Of a stretch of DNA of 38,889 bases, positions 30,306 through 38,277 are shown piece by piece. A program made the translations under genes and the position numbers. Every line of letters starts with the position of its first letter. Within the stretch, counting starts at the first letter, position 1. Source of the DNA: a virus. Location: IMG/VR virus record IMGVR_UViG_3300011116_000966, positions 1 through 38,889 of that record, one strand, 5' to 3'. Under the pieces are notes generated by a model. The model was not told the DNA's origin. It did not search any database and saw only the letters and a list, made by a program, of their open reading frames with translations.

Positions 30306-31529
30306 TTATTGGAAATTCTCGCTCTGAAGATCTTTGATACTAATGAATCTAATTCCAGAATCAATCAACTCTTTGTTGTTTCGTTTGATTTCTTCTGCAA
30401 AATTCCAAGCCATAATCACAATAACATCTGGTTTATCTTCCTTTATTTTATCTTTTGGAAAAATAGGAATCTTTACACCAGGCAAAATTTTATTATGCTT
30501 TAGTTTATTGTCTTCAACAATATAATCAATATAGTTTGTGCCAACTCCAAAATAGTTTAATGCTGTTGTTGCCTTTGCTGGAGATCCGTAACCAATAATC
30601 TTTAATCCCTTTTCCTTTAACGCATGAAGATTGATATTGATATTTTTCTTTATAGTTTTAATATTTTCAAAGAATTGATTATATACTTCACCATTCAGTA
30701 TACCAAAATTCTTTTCTTCCGTTAAGAACTTATCAACGCTAGCATCTACGTTTGAATTTTGTCGTTTTACGTATACTCTAATAGATCCACCATGGGTGTC
30801 GATGTGTTGTGCCTTTACAACAGAATAACCAAAACTATTAAAGAAATTACTGAGAGAAGTTACCGACCAATAACTAACATGTTCGTGGTATATGTTATCA
30901 AAAGTAACATCTTTAATAGTGTCCAATAGATACTGAACTTCAATGATAAAGCAACCATCGTCCTTGAGCATACTGAATACATTTCTGGTAATCTCTTTAA
31001 CTACATCTGAATGTGCAAAAACATTAGATGCGGTAACTAGATCTACCTTCCCAAACTTGTTAATAATTTTTTCAGCAGTATCTGTATCAAAATAAGAATT
31101 GATGGTTTCAATACCATTATCGTTGGCAAGTTTGGCAAGATTTACTGCAGGGTCTACTCCAACTACCTTTACATTTGCTTCTTTAAATCCGACCAATCCA
31201 ACACCATCATTGCTGCCAATATCAACAACAACTGAATCTGAATTCAGATTAAATTCTTTAATATACGTTTCTGCTGCATTTCTAAAATGATCCCTAAATG
31301 TCTTGGTTGTAGAAGACACATACAAATAAGTATCAAATAGTTGTTCTGGAGGAATCACATACGAAAGCTGAGAATTATGACACTTATCGCAATACACTAC
31401 ATCCAATGGATATAGATTATCAGTATCATTAATATCGTTTAATAGATTGTTTGCTAAAGGGGAAAGACCTAAAGAAACTATAGATTTTAGATTAATATTA
31501 CCACAACTTCTGCAATCACTTTTTAACAT
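30306..31529 (-). CDS. Sugar C-methyltransferase (zinc-binding, TylC3/NovU type)
   Basis: A 407-residue protein in three parts. The N-terminal zinc module has CRSCGN and YCDKCHNSQLS. The central SAM-binding domain has VVVDIGSNDGVGLVGFKEA, then VVGVDPAVN, with TASNVFAHSDV after it. The C-terminal domain has GLKIIGYGSPAKATTALNYF. This is the architecture of enzymes that C-methylate NDP-keto-sugars. The IYHEHVSYW segment carries the His residues used as general base in that family. I prefer the ATG at 31527-31529, one base after the SDR stop; an ATG at 31556 would overlap the upstream gene. It implies a branched or methylated deoxysugar. Confidence 0.88.
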   Translation of the reverse strand: MLKSDCRSCGNINLKSIVSLGLSPLANNLLNDINDTDNLYPLDVVYCDKCHNSQLSYVIPPEQLFDTYLYVSSTTKTFRDHFRNAAETYIKEFNLNSDSVVVDIGSNDGVGLVGFKEANVKVVGVDPAVNLAKLANDNGIETINSYFDTDTAEKIINKFGKVDLVTASNVFAHSDVVKEITRNVFSMLKDDGCFIIEVQYLLDTIKDVTFDNIYHEHVSYWSVTSLSNFFNSFGYSVVKAQHIDTHGGSIRVYVKRQNSNVDASVDKFLTEEKNFGILNGEVYNQFFENIKTIKKNININLHALKEKGLKIIGYGSPAKATTALNYFGVGTNYIDYIVEDNKLKHNKILPGVKIPIFPKDKIKEDKPDVIVIMAWNFAEEIKRNNKELIDSGIRFISIKDLQSENFQ

Positions 31530-31530
31530 T

Positions 31531-32430
31531 TTATTCTCTGCTTTCTCTTTTGACATTACTGATTATATTATCAGCATTATTTATTATGTCGTTGTAAATG
31601 GTTTCTACAGTGTCTTGAAATTTAAAGTTATAATCCTTTTCAAATAAAGAATTATCACAATTAAAACTATAATTTGTTGGAAAAGAATCATTCACGACTA
31701 ACTCACATTTACTCAAATTCTGAATTGTTTCTGCAAATTGGATAATCTTTGAATTGATTGATGTGATATTGTATACTTTGTTTTTGATATTGTCGCTATT
31801 CAAGATATTAGAAAATACCCTGCACAAATCATTCATGCCAAGAACTGACCTAAATTTATCAGGATTAGAAACAGTGATCTTTTTGGTTCTAAGCGAAGAT
31901 AATGATAATGAATTTAATAGATTTTCTCCTCTGAAGTTTTTAGAAAATCCACCAAGAGAACCAAACCGTAGCCCAATTACATTCTTGTTTGGGTATAGGT
32001 TTATAATATTTTCATTACAAATTTTGGTATAGTCGTAATAATTTATACCACTGGCTAATGGATACGTCTCGTCAACTAAGTTATTATTGTTGCCGTATAC
32101 TGCAGCAGTGCTACTATACAATAGTGTCTGATCGTCATTAAGTTTTTCTATAAGTTTAATAAAATTTACAACATTATTTTGAAAGCAAGGAATTAAAGAA
32201 TGGCTGCACATGGAAACAGAAGAATGTGCTGCTAACAAAATAATATGAGAAAATTTATTGATAAATTCTTTAGATAAATTATTATAATTCTCTTCGTGAG
32301 TATTCTTGTGGATTTTTCCAAACCAACAAAGATCTACATTAGTTACATCATAATTCAAATCACATAAATGGTCGTATAATCTACTACCAATATAACCGTT
32401 ACCACCCAATAATAAAACTTGCTTATTCAT
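31531..32430 (-). CDS. NAD-dependent sugar epimerase/dehydratase (extended SDR)
   Basis: A 299-residue protein. The Rossmann motif GGNGYIG (about residues 9-15) follows KQVLLL. ILLAAHSSVSMC and LYSSTAAVYGN lead to the active-site YxxxK in YYDYTK, and VIGLRFGSLGG follows. These are standard for extended SDRs acting on nucleotide sugars. The start is the ATG at 32428-32430 with AAGAG upstream; the longer frame would need TTG. It would act on the sugar activated by the nucleotidyltransferase, possibly before C-methylation. Confidence 0.9.
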   Translation of the reverse strand: MNKQVLLLGGNGYIGSRLYDHLCDLNYDVTNVDLCWFGKIHKNTHEENYNNLSKEFINKFSHIILLAAHSSVSMCSHSLIPCFQNNVVNFIKLIEKLNDDQTLLYSSTAAVYGNNNNLVDETYPLASGINYYDYTKICNENIINLYPNKNVIGLRFGSLGGFSKNFRGENLLNSLSLSSLRTKKITVSNPDKFRSVLGMNDLCRVFSNILNSDNIKNKVYNITSINSKIIQFAETIQNLSKCELVVNDSFPTNYSFNCDNSLFEKDYNFKFQDTVETIYNDIINNADNIISNVKRESRE

Positions 32431-32462
32431 AAAAAATTCACTCTTATTATCTATACGACAAT

Positions 32463-33239
32463 TCAATCTTTAAATTTTATATTACCAACCATGGTTATAG
32501 TTTCTTCTTTTTTATCATGAATTTCGCTTGTCTTAGCATATTCACTTAATTCTATTTGGAGTTCTTTCGTGGTTAGGAATGCATTCATTCCTCCAAAAAT
32601 AGCAAGACCGATTGGTGGTTTTTGTGTACACCTAAGAATATGATTATCCGCTGGAAACAAAAAACCAAATTGTTCGATTGGTGCTATTAATTTCTTGGCT
32701 CCTGCTTTAGTTAAGATATAACCAGCAGTTCCTTCACAAATTTCCCAAAAGGATGCTTGTGTAGTAGCCAATATTTCGATTTTATTAGTTAGGTGTTCAA
32801 ATGCTCGTTTACCTGTAACAAAGTTTGGTGAATTTCTTTGGCAAAATATCAAATCTATTCCATCAAGATTTTGAGTTTTTGTAAATTCTGTTAATTGCTC
32901 TCCAGTGAATAACAATTTAGCATCATCTTCTAGAATCAAAGTAGCATCGTATTCGCTTTCTGCCAATTCTTTCCATAAAGAATAATGACTGAATAGACAA
33001 CCGATCTCACCAATATTTACCCATTTTCTACCATTAAAAGAATCTCCGTAATTATTATCCGTATTAACAGAAATATTATGCCATTTATAACTAAAGGTTA
33101 AATCGTTTCTTGTAATGCTAAATTTATCTGCTGCATCAAAAAACGAAAAAGAAACATCTTTGGATTCAAGATGCTTCTGTATTGTAGGTCTTCGTGATGA
33201 TTTAATTCTACTTATTACTCTGGTTTCTAGTGTGAACAT
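32463..33239 (-). CDS. Family 25 glycosyltransferase (LPS type)
   Basis: A 258-residue protein. SFFDAADKF near residue 35, then the hallmark GEIGCLFSHYSLWKELAE and ATLILEDDAKLLF with EDD metal ligands, are the conserved core of family 25, which includes LPS galactosyltransferases. GLAIFGGMNAFLTTKE closes the catalytic domain. The start overlaps the end of the upstream gene by 13 bases. LPS-type enzymes in a phage may modify host surface sugar or build a virion glycan. Confidence 0.85.
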   Translation of the reverse strand: MFTLETRVISRIKSSRRPTIQKHLESKDVSFSFFDAADKFSITRNDLTFSYKWHNISVNTDNNYGDSFNGRKWVNIGEIGCLFSHYSLWKELAESEYDATLILEDDAKLLFTGEQLTEFTKTQNLDGIDLIFCQRNSPNFVTGKRAFEHLTNKIEILATTQASFWEICEGTAGYILTKAGAKKLIAPIEQFGFLFPADNHILRCTQKPPIGLAIFGGMNAFLTTKELQIELSEYAKTSEIHDKKEETITMVGNIKFKD

Positions 33240-34093
33240 TGGATTCTTTCAAACAATACATCATCTGCCATTTGCATCCCTTTAACTTTAAGAAAATTAT
33301 TCTCAACACTTGGTTTCATTTTTTCGTAAAGTTCTGGGGTTAATGATTCCATGATTTCTTGTTCTTTCCCAGACTCTAACATAATTATACCATCAGATTC
33401 GAAGAAGTCAAGTAATTTCTTGGATCCCCAGTAAATTGGTATAGTTCCTGTAGCAAAACAATCTGTAACCTTTTCCGTCCAGTATGAATCGTACACTCCA
33501 TTCTCCATAATAATACTAAACATATAGTCTTTTAAACCATCAATTTTAGTATTCCATGGATTACGAGGATCCGTTACTGTTCTTTGGGTTCCGTGAACTC
33601 CACCAAACACACTAATGTTAGCATCCAGTGCCAGTCTTGCTATTTGATGCCTGTGAACATGTCCTTCTGTCATTAATTTGGGAGAACAAAACATTGAACA
33701 TAATTTAGTTTTATTATATACTTCCCATTTCTCTTTAGGCACCCAAGGATAATTGCTTCCGTTAGGACAATAAACAAATCGTTCATCTAGATTTAATAAT
33801 TCTTGATCACAGGTGAATATGTTAGTATAATATTCTTCAAACATCTCTTTATGTTTGTGCGTCAAAAATGTATATACATTAGGGACGATATACTTGGATT
33901 CGCATACCCACCCAAAACGTTTTTCTTTTGGAGTACTATCTGGTTGCATTAATAGACATTCGTCTATATGCACAACCCAATCGCCTGCTGTAGTAACCCA
34001 ATCAAAATCTTTTGGTTTTATATTAGAGCAAGATGAGTATTGTGGGTCAAACGGTAATCCAATTCCTCTTACTTTGTTCCTGGACTCTGCCAT
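33227..34093 (-). CDS. Family 10-like (fucosyltransferase/exostosin-type) glycosyltransferase
   Basis: A 288-residue GT-B-like protein. The C-terminal donor-binding region YWTEKVTDCFATGTIPIYWG, followed by SKKLLDFF, matches the family 10 / exostosin pattern (TEK, then GTxPxYxG). NISVFGGVHGT precedes a short stretch comparable with the acceptor-side helix. The N-terminal half is reduced relative to cellular fucosyltransferases. Overlaps the upstream gene by 25 bases, with no alternative start downstream. Donor could be a GDP-sugar, but this is not shown. Confidence 0.8.
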   Translation of the reverse strand: MAESRNKVRGIGLPFDPQYSSCSNIKPKDFDWVTTAGDWVVHIDECLLMQPDSTPKEKRFGWVCESKYIVPNVYTFLTHKHKEMFEEYYTNIFTCDQELLNLDERFVYCPNGSNYPWVPKEKWEVYNKTKLCSMFCSPKLMTEGHVHRHQIARLALDANISVFGGVHGTQRTVTDPRNPWNTKIDGLKDYMFSIIMENGVYDSYWTEKVTDCFATGTIPIYWGSKKLLDFFESDGIIMLESGKEQEIMESLTPELYEKMKPSVENNFLKVKGMQMADDVLFERIQCSH

Positions 34094-34707
34094 GCAATTG
34101 CTTCCTCATTAATACCTAATTCACGCAAAGATTGTTTTTTAGATTCCACATCAGCTAATCCCATAACAATAACAGAATTAGCTGCTTCTTCTCCAGGCCA
34201 AACGCAATATTCAGGACCAACAAACTTCATTCTAAATCCTTCTTGAGTATAGAACTTATTAATGATTCCTAATAGGGCTTCATGATCAAACCATTTACCA
34301 GTTTCTTCAAAATTTCTAGCAACATGTATCCAGTGTTGTAAAAACTCTAACACTTTACTGTTAAACGCCAAATATATTGGTGATGCTTTTGCTGCATATA
34401 ATTTAGGTAAAGAACAAGAAAACGCAAGATCAGTATTGTCTTGAAACAAATCAAATACATTTAATGATTGTCTTACGTCAGAATCTACATCCAACCACAA
34501 AATTGGTTGTTGTTTTTGTACTAACATATAATAGATGAATTGTGGTTTACTTAAACAATTCTTTTGGTAAGATCCTAGTGATTTCTTTTCACGAATATCC
34601 GACTTTAAACCTAAACGATCTAATTGGTTTTTTAATCGTTTTGCGTGATCACTGTAATATGTCGATCCATCTAAATCACTATAAAAACTAATCACTTCAG
34701 TTTGCAT
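34069..34707 (-). CDS. GT-A nucleotide-diphospho-sugar transferase
   Basis: A 212-residue protein from the ATG at 34705-34707, two bases after the RegA stop. FISFYSD-like opening (EVISFYSDLDGSTYYSDHA), CLSKPQFIYYMLVQKQQPIL and WLDVDSDVR, with DVDSD as the metal site, fit the family 77-like or glycosyltransferase-DxD type. The C-terminal GPEYCVWPGEEAANSVIV is its acceptor side. It is the first gene of the glycan cluster after RegA, so it may also be read from the clamp operon. Confidence 0.75.
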   Translation of the reverse strand: MQTEVISFYSDLDGSTYYSDHAKRLKNQLDRLGLKSDIREKKSLGSYQKNCLSKPQFIYYMLVQKQQPILWLDVDSDVRQSLNVFDLFQDNTDLAFSCSLPKLYAAKASPIYLAFNSKVLEFLQHWIHVARNFEETGKWFDHEALLGIINKFYTQEGFRMKFVGPEYCVWPGEEAANSVIVMGLADVESKKQSLRELGINEEAIAWQSPGTK

Positions 34708-34709
34708 AA

Positions 34710-35120
34710 TTAAGAATTTCCTATATGGTATTTCGGAACCAGAACCCAATCTTTCTTTTCTTTATGTGGAATGATTTTTAGCTGAGCAAGAGAAAGTTGA
34801 GGTTCTTTGTATTCCTCAGGATCTACTGCCGTTACTAAACCCCATTCCACTAAAAGTTTAACTATAACATTTCTACGACCAATATCAGAATCTGATATGT
34901 CTGTTTCCAGACCATCCAAATCCAATAATTCTTTAAAGTGCATAATAGCATACCTGCCACGCTTATGCAGAATATGGCAACTTTGAAATAATTTCTTTTC
35001 TTTTTTAGACGAGACTCCCATGCGAGTTAGAGTTTCTCGAACCTTAAGAAAATCGTCTTTGCTTTTGAGTGTAATTTCTACACCTAGCCCATCAAATATA
35101 TCATTATCATCAGTTTCCAT
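34710..35120 (-). CDS. regA: RegA translational repressor
   Basis: A 136-residue protein; T4 RegA has 122. From residue 14 it runs parallel to T4 RegA: VEITLKSKDDFLKVRETLTR, then MGV, FQSCHILHKRGRYAIMHFKE, RRNVIVKLLVEWGLV and the terminal VLVPKYHIGN. It carries an extra acidic N-terminus of about 13 residues (METDDNDIFDGLG). RegA binds the initiation region of early phage mRNAs, including its own and those of clamp and clamp-loader genes, and represses their translation. Position after gp45-44-62 is the same as in T4. A TATAAATA box at 35165 may give an additional late transcript. Confidence 0.94.
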   Translation of the reverse strand: METDDNDIFDGLGVEITLKSKDDFLKVRETLTRMGVSSKKEKKLFQSCHILHKRGRYAIMHFKELLDLDGLETDISDSDIGRRNVIVKLLVEWGLVTAVDPEEYKEPQLSLAQLKIIPHKEKKDWVLVPKYHIGNS

Positions 35121-35164
35121 ATCAAATTCGCTTTATGTTAAATTAATTCATACAATAACATAAG

Positions 35165-35172
35165 TATTTATA
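35165..35172 (-). promoter_or_regulatory. T4-type late promoter TATAAATA upstream of regA
   Basis: A perfect TATAAATA on the minus strand within the gap 35121-35176, leaving a leader of about 39 bases before the regA ATG. It could drive regA and the following glycan genes late in infection. Confidence 0.6.
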
Positions 35173-35176
35173 TAAA

Positions 35177-35560
35177 TTAAAGTTTGGCTCCACCCTGATC
35201 TAAAAGGCTGCGAATTTGTTTCCAGTCGTCTTCGGACAGCAAATCTACCACTTCTCTGGCTCTGGTATTGGAATACCCGTACAATGCTTTCAAGGCATCA
35301 ATACGATCATCTTGTTCAGGCTTCAGCCACTTACTAAACCGCTTTCGTGGACGAACCGAAATACGAAGATAATCAAACTGAAGCTTCTTGTCAATATTAC
35401 CGTGACGGTTCATCGTATTTGCGTAGAAGATTGTGTCTGAAAAGTAGGATAATCCACGATTAGTCATGTACGGAACATACTCTTTTTCGCATAGATGATC
35501 TTCGTCCATCAAGGGAACCTTGGATTGGTTTATAGAATTAAGGAAAATAAATGGATCCAT
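35177..35560 (-). CDS. 62: Clamp loader small subunit, gp62-like
   Basis: A 127-residue protein from the ATG at 35558-35560, which overlaps the gp44 stop (TAATG). A longer frame would duplicate the end of gp44. The sequence MDPFIFLNSINQSK, then YVPYMTNRGLSYFSDTIFYA, MNRHGNIDKKLQFDYL and RPRKRFSKWLK follows the gp62 pattern of aquatic T4-like phages. These are shorter than T4 gp62 (187). It forms the 4:1 complex with gp44 that loads gp45 on DNA. Confidence 0.92.
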   Translation of the reverse strand: MDPFIFLNSINQSKVPLMDEDHLCEKEYVPYMTNRGLSYFSDTIFYANTMNRHGNIDKKLQFDYLRISVRPRKRFSKWLKPEQDDRIDALKALYGYSNTRAREVVDLLSEDDWKQIRSLLDQGGAKL

Positions 35561-36522
35561 TACTTCTTGAACCCGCAAGTCATCATGACTTCCACCATGA
35601 AAGCACACATATTGATCTCCTGATCACTCACAAAACTAGCCTTGTATTGATACTCTGCAATGATCAAAACCGCCTGTGGTATGGTAGAAGGCTCTAGGAA
35701 GTCGTATAGGCTATCGTAGACCTTCCTGAAGAGATCCTGTGGAACATGGTTGGTGTTGTTTGCCACCCATTTTCTGACCTCGTTGAAGTTCTTCTCTTTC
35801 ATAAACCCCATCAGTTGCTTCACATCCAGTTCCCCTGCTGTGCTCAGAATACCTACATCAATGGTTCCTGCCGCAGAGTATCGTTGAAGTTCGTTCAGAA
35901 CACGACGAAAATCTGGAAAGAATTTCACAATGACTTTAGACAGAATCTTTACGTCGTAGGTAATCTCTTCTGCTTCCAGAATACCCTGACATCGTTCTAG
36001 AAACTGCTTGGCTAGTTCTGGTCGGTCTTTGTGTGCAAAGTTAAAGTCAATACCCGTACAACGAGAATGAATAGGCTCGATGATACGATTCTTGTAGTTG
36101 CACGTAATAATAAACCGACAAGTCTTAGAGAACTCTTCAATGGCTCCACGAAGGGCAGGCTGAATACTATTCACATTAGAATAATCAAACTCATCCAGAA
36201 TAACAATCTTCTGATTTGCGTCTTCTGACAGAGATACCGTACTTGCAAACTGGCGAATCTTTGTTCGCAAAGTATCGATATTTCCGTCTTCAGAACAATT
36301 GATAATAATAAAGTCTGCTCCTAGTTCATTGCAAAGGGCTTTAGCCACGCTAGTTTTACCTAGACCTGGCTTGCCCGATAGCATAAGATTAGGACAATCC
36401 TTTGAGTTTACTATATCCTGAAAAATCTTTTTGATATTTGCAGGAAGTACACAATCTTGAATGGTTTGTGGTCTATACTTCTCGACCAACAAACCAATCG
36501 CATTATTTGCGGTTATTATCAT
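35560..36522 (-). CDS. 44: Clamp loader ATPase, gp44-like (AAA+)
   Basis: A 320-residue AAA+ protein. EKYRPQTIQDCVLP is the usual N-terminal clamp-loader segment. Walker A GKPGLGKT spans 50-57, the DEFD box (Walker B) 110-113 and SRC 153-155 (arginine finger motif of clamp loaders). The C-terminal collar helices follow. It opens and places the gp45 ring. Three bases separate it from gp45. Confidence 0.95.
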   Translation of the reverse strand: MIITANNAIGLLVEKYRPQTIQDCVLPANIKKIFQDIVNSKDCPNLMLSGKPGLGKTSVAKALCNELGADFIIINCSEDGNIDTLRTKIRQFASTVSLSEDANQKIVILDEFDYSNVNSIQPALRGAIEEFSKTCRFIITCNYKNRIIEPIHSRCTGIDFNFAHKDRPELAKQFLERCQGILEAEEITYDVKILSKVIVKFFPDFRRVLNELQRYSAAGTIDVGILSTAGELDVKQLMGFMKEKNFNEVRKWVANNTNHVPQDLFRKVYDSLYDFLEPSTIPQAVLIIAEYQYKASFVSDQEINMCAFMVEVMMTCGFKK

Positions 36523-36525
36523 GGA

Positions 36526-37212
36526 TTATTCGCTGTATGTGCTGGTGTTTTCCATGGCAATCCAATACTTTAGATCCAGATTCTTGTGTGTGAATTGCGA
36601 GATCACGGTCTTGCTAATTTCCACACTATAGTCACCTTCAAACAACTTCAGGTTATCCAACTTAAAGTTGAACGAGAATGTTGCTTCTTCTGGATTGCTG
36701 CCTACTGGTAAGGTAAAGACATTAGTGGTAGGATCCTTTAGATCCTTGACTACTGCTAATACTTCACTGCCCTTGGAGATGATGCAGAGATCGGAAAGTT
36801 GAAGAGCAGCACCTGATCGTTGAAGTTCACGGAACTGATCTGCCATCAGGTCAAAAGTAATAGCAACCGCTGGAGTCTTCACTTGCTTGGTTGGATACGT
36901 CAGAAGTGCTGGATCAGCAAAGTAATACTTTACCGAGGAACCATTAACTCCTGTCACTACCACACACTTCTCTTCAAACATAAACTCAGGATCTTCGAGA
37001 AGAGAAACAATACCAAGAAACTTGTTCAGATCCCAAAGTCCAAACTCGGAATCAAATGTTTCCTCTACGATGGCTTCTGCCATCACGTTCTTGCTTGGTG
37101 AAATGGTGGTAATTTTATTTCCCGCCTTCACAAACAAGTTAGAGTTAATGCTGCTGAAATTCTTTAAAATGTTAAACGTCTGCTTAGAGATACTGGTTGT
37201 TGTACTTGTCAT
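36526..37212 (-). CDS. 45: Sliding clamp, gp45-like
   Basis: A 228-residue protein, the exact size of T4 gp45. The N-terminal ISKQTFNILKNFSSINSNLF, then TISPSKNVMAEAIVEETF, and the terminal LDLKYWIAMENTSTYSE follow the clamp family layout of two repeated domains. The trimeric ring holds gp43 on DNA and, in T4, also activates late promoters together with gp55 and gp33. The presence of TATAAATA boxes in this window agrees with that use. An AGGA site lies about 11 bases upstream of the ATG. Confidence 0.94.
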   Translation of the reverse strand: MTSTTTSISKQTFNILKNFSSINSNLFVKAGNKITTISPSKNVMAEAIVEETFDSEFGLWDLNKFLGIVSLLEDPEFMFEEKCVVVTGVNGSSVKYYFADPALLTYPTKQVKTPAVAITFDLMADQFRELQRSGAALQLSDLCIISKGSEVLAVVKDLKDPTTNVFTLPVGSNPEEATFSFNFKLDNLKLFEGDYSVEISKTVISQFTHKNLDLKYWIAMENTSTYSE

Positions 37213-37226
37213 AATATAGTCATCCT

Positions 37227-37406
37227 TTACTTGTTAAATCTTTCAAAACTTTGGTAATCTTCATCATCACTATTGTGTCCGTGTCGTAAATCATTCAGCC
37301 ACTTTCTTGCGTCTGGACGATGTTTAGTTTTCTTCGCTTTCTTTCGTTCCTTCTGTAAGCGTTTGAATTGTTCATACTCCGATTCTGGTTCTTGTTCGTT
37401 TGCCAT
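37227..37406 (-). CDS. 59-residue highly charged protein between RNase H and clamp
   Basis: A small frame starting at the ATG 37404-37406, directly after the RNase H stop, with GAGGAA 8 bases upstream. It ends 14 bases before the clamp gene. It begins acidic (MANEQEPESEYEQ), continues as a strongly basic helix (FKRLQKERKKAKKTKHR), then DARKWLNDLRHGHN and an acidic SDDEDYQSFERFNK. The basic helix may bind nucleic acid and the aromatic-acidic tail could contact the clamp. T4 has the late co-activator gp33 near rnh, but there is no sequence signature to call it. Function unknown. Confidence 0.7.
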   Translation of the reverse strand: MANEQEPESEYEQFKRLQKERKKAKKTKHRPDARKWLNDLRHGHNSDDEDYQSFERFNK

Positions 37407-38243
37407 TCAAAATTCCTCAATACTTGGAAGTAGCTCCTTTAACTTGTGATCAATAAAATAATTAAACAATTTTTCTCGACCTTTTCCTTGTTGTTCTTGG
37501 TATGAATCTAAAATACTCTCTTCTAGTGCTTTTGGAATAGAAGACAAATCAATCATCGTCTTATTCCTTATATAGTTGGGCATATTGTAAAAAGAAGATT
37601 CTTCTGATTGTTTCTTTAGTGCCTCTAATCGTTTGGCTGTCATTACTGTTTGACGCTTTCCGTCAGTCATAAAGGTGTCATCATCAGACAGCATATTAGG
37701 AACACCGTCAGAGGAATCGCCTTTGATAATATGTTCTAGTAAATATCCACGAGGATCAGCACACTCCATAAATTCTTTTTTGTTTGTGCTGTATTGCTTT
37801 ACGTTAGGAAAAATCTGAAGTTGTTGAAAGTCTTTATCGTTAGACAAGATCATAATCTTTTCTTGTTGAGCAAATCGCTTGGTTAGGGCAAAGATAATGT
37901 CGTCTGCTTCTGCTCCCTGAATACGAATATTAGGATACGGGAAGATCTCTTTGATTTCGTCTCGAATAACGTCTAGAATAGAATAGACTTCTTTCCATTG
38001 GTCTGCTGCTGCATCTTGTGTCTTCTTACGATTCTGCTTGTAATGGGGAAACCATTGTTTTCTCCAATAATTACAACTATCGTTACACACAACTAACTCG
38101 CCGTATTCACGAAACATCATTCGGTATTTACGATAAGAATTAAGCACAGTATGACGAATATAGTCTTCGTTAAAGTTATCTGTGTCTTTAGCAGCCTGAA
38201 AGATGTTTGCTAAAATTATTTGATTATTGTCGATAAGAAGCAT
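37407..38243 (-). CDS. rnh: Ribonuclease H / 5'-3' flap exonuclease, T4 Rnh-like
   Basis: A 278-residue protein of the FEN-1/5' nuclease family that removes RNA primers and adjacent DNA on the lagging strand. Acidic metal ligands are in place: Asp5 (LLIDNN), Asp55 in VVCNDSCNYWRK, Glu112/Asp114/Asp115 in GAEADDI, Asp136/Asp138 in SNDKDFQQLQ, and Asp176/Asp179 in KGDSSDGVPN, which leads into the helix-hairpin-helix region. T4 Rnh has 305 residues. It is the first gene of the clamp operon, led by a sigma70-type promoter. Confidence 0.93.
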   Translation of the reverse strand: MLLIDNNQIILANIFQAAKDTDNFNEDYIRHTVLNSYRKYRMMFREYGELVVCNDSCNYWRKQWFPHYKQNRKKTQDAAADQWKEVYSILDVIRDEIKEIFPYPNIRIQGAEADDIIFALTKRFAQQEKIMILSNDKDFQQLQIFPNVKQYSTNKKEFMECADPRGYLLEHIIKGDSSDGVPNMLSDDDTFMTDGKRQTVMTAKRLEALKKQSEESSFYNMPNYIRNKTMIDLSSIPKALEESILDSYQEQQGKGREKLFNYFIDHKLKELLPSIEEF

Positions 38244-38249
38244 AATGTA

Positions 38250-38277
38250 ATTATATCACGTAAAAAACAAAAGTCAA
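38250..38277 (-). promoter_or_regulatory. Sigma70-type promoter of the rnh-45-44-62 operon
   Basis: On the minus strand TTGACT (38272-38277), a 16-base spacer and a perfect TATAAT (38250-38255), ending 6 bases before the rnh ATG. It has the same design as the promoter at 16424. A start about 7 bases after the -10 box would fall at the start codon, so this transcript too may have almost no leader. Confidence 0.75.
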
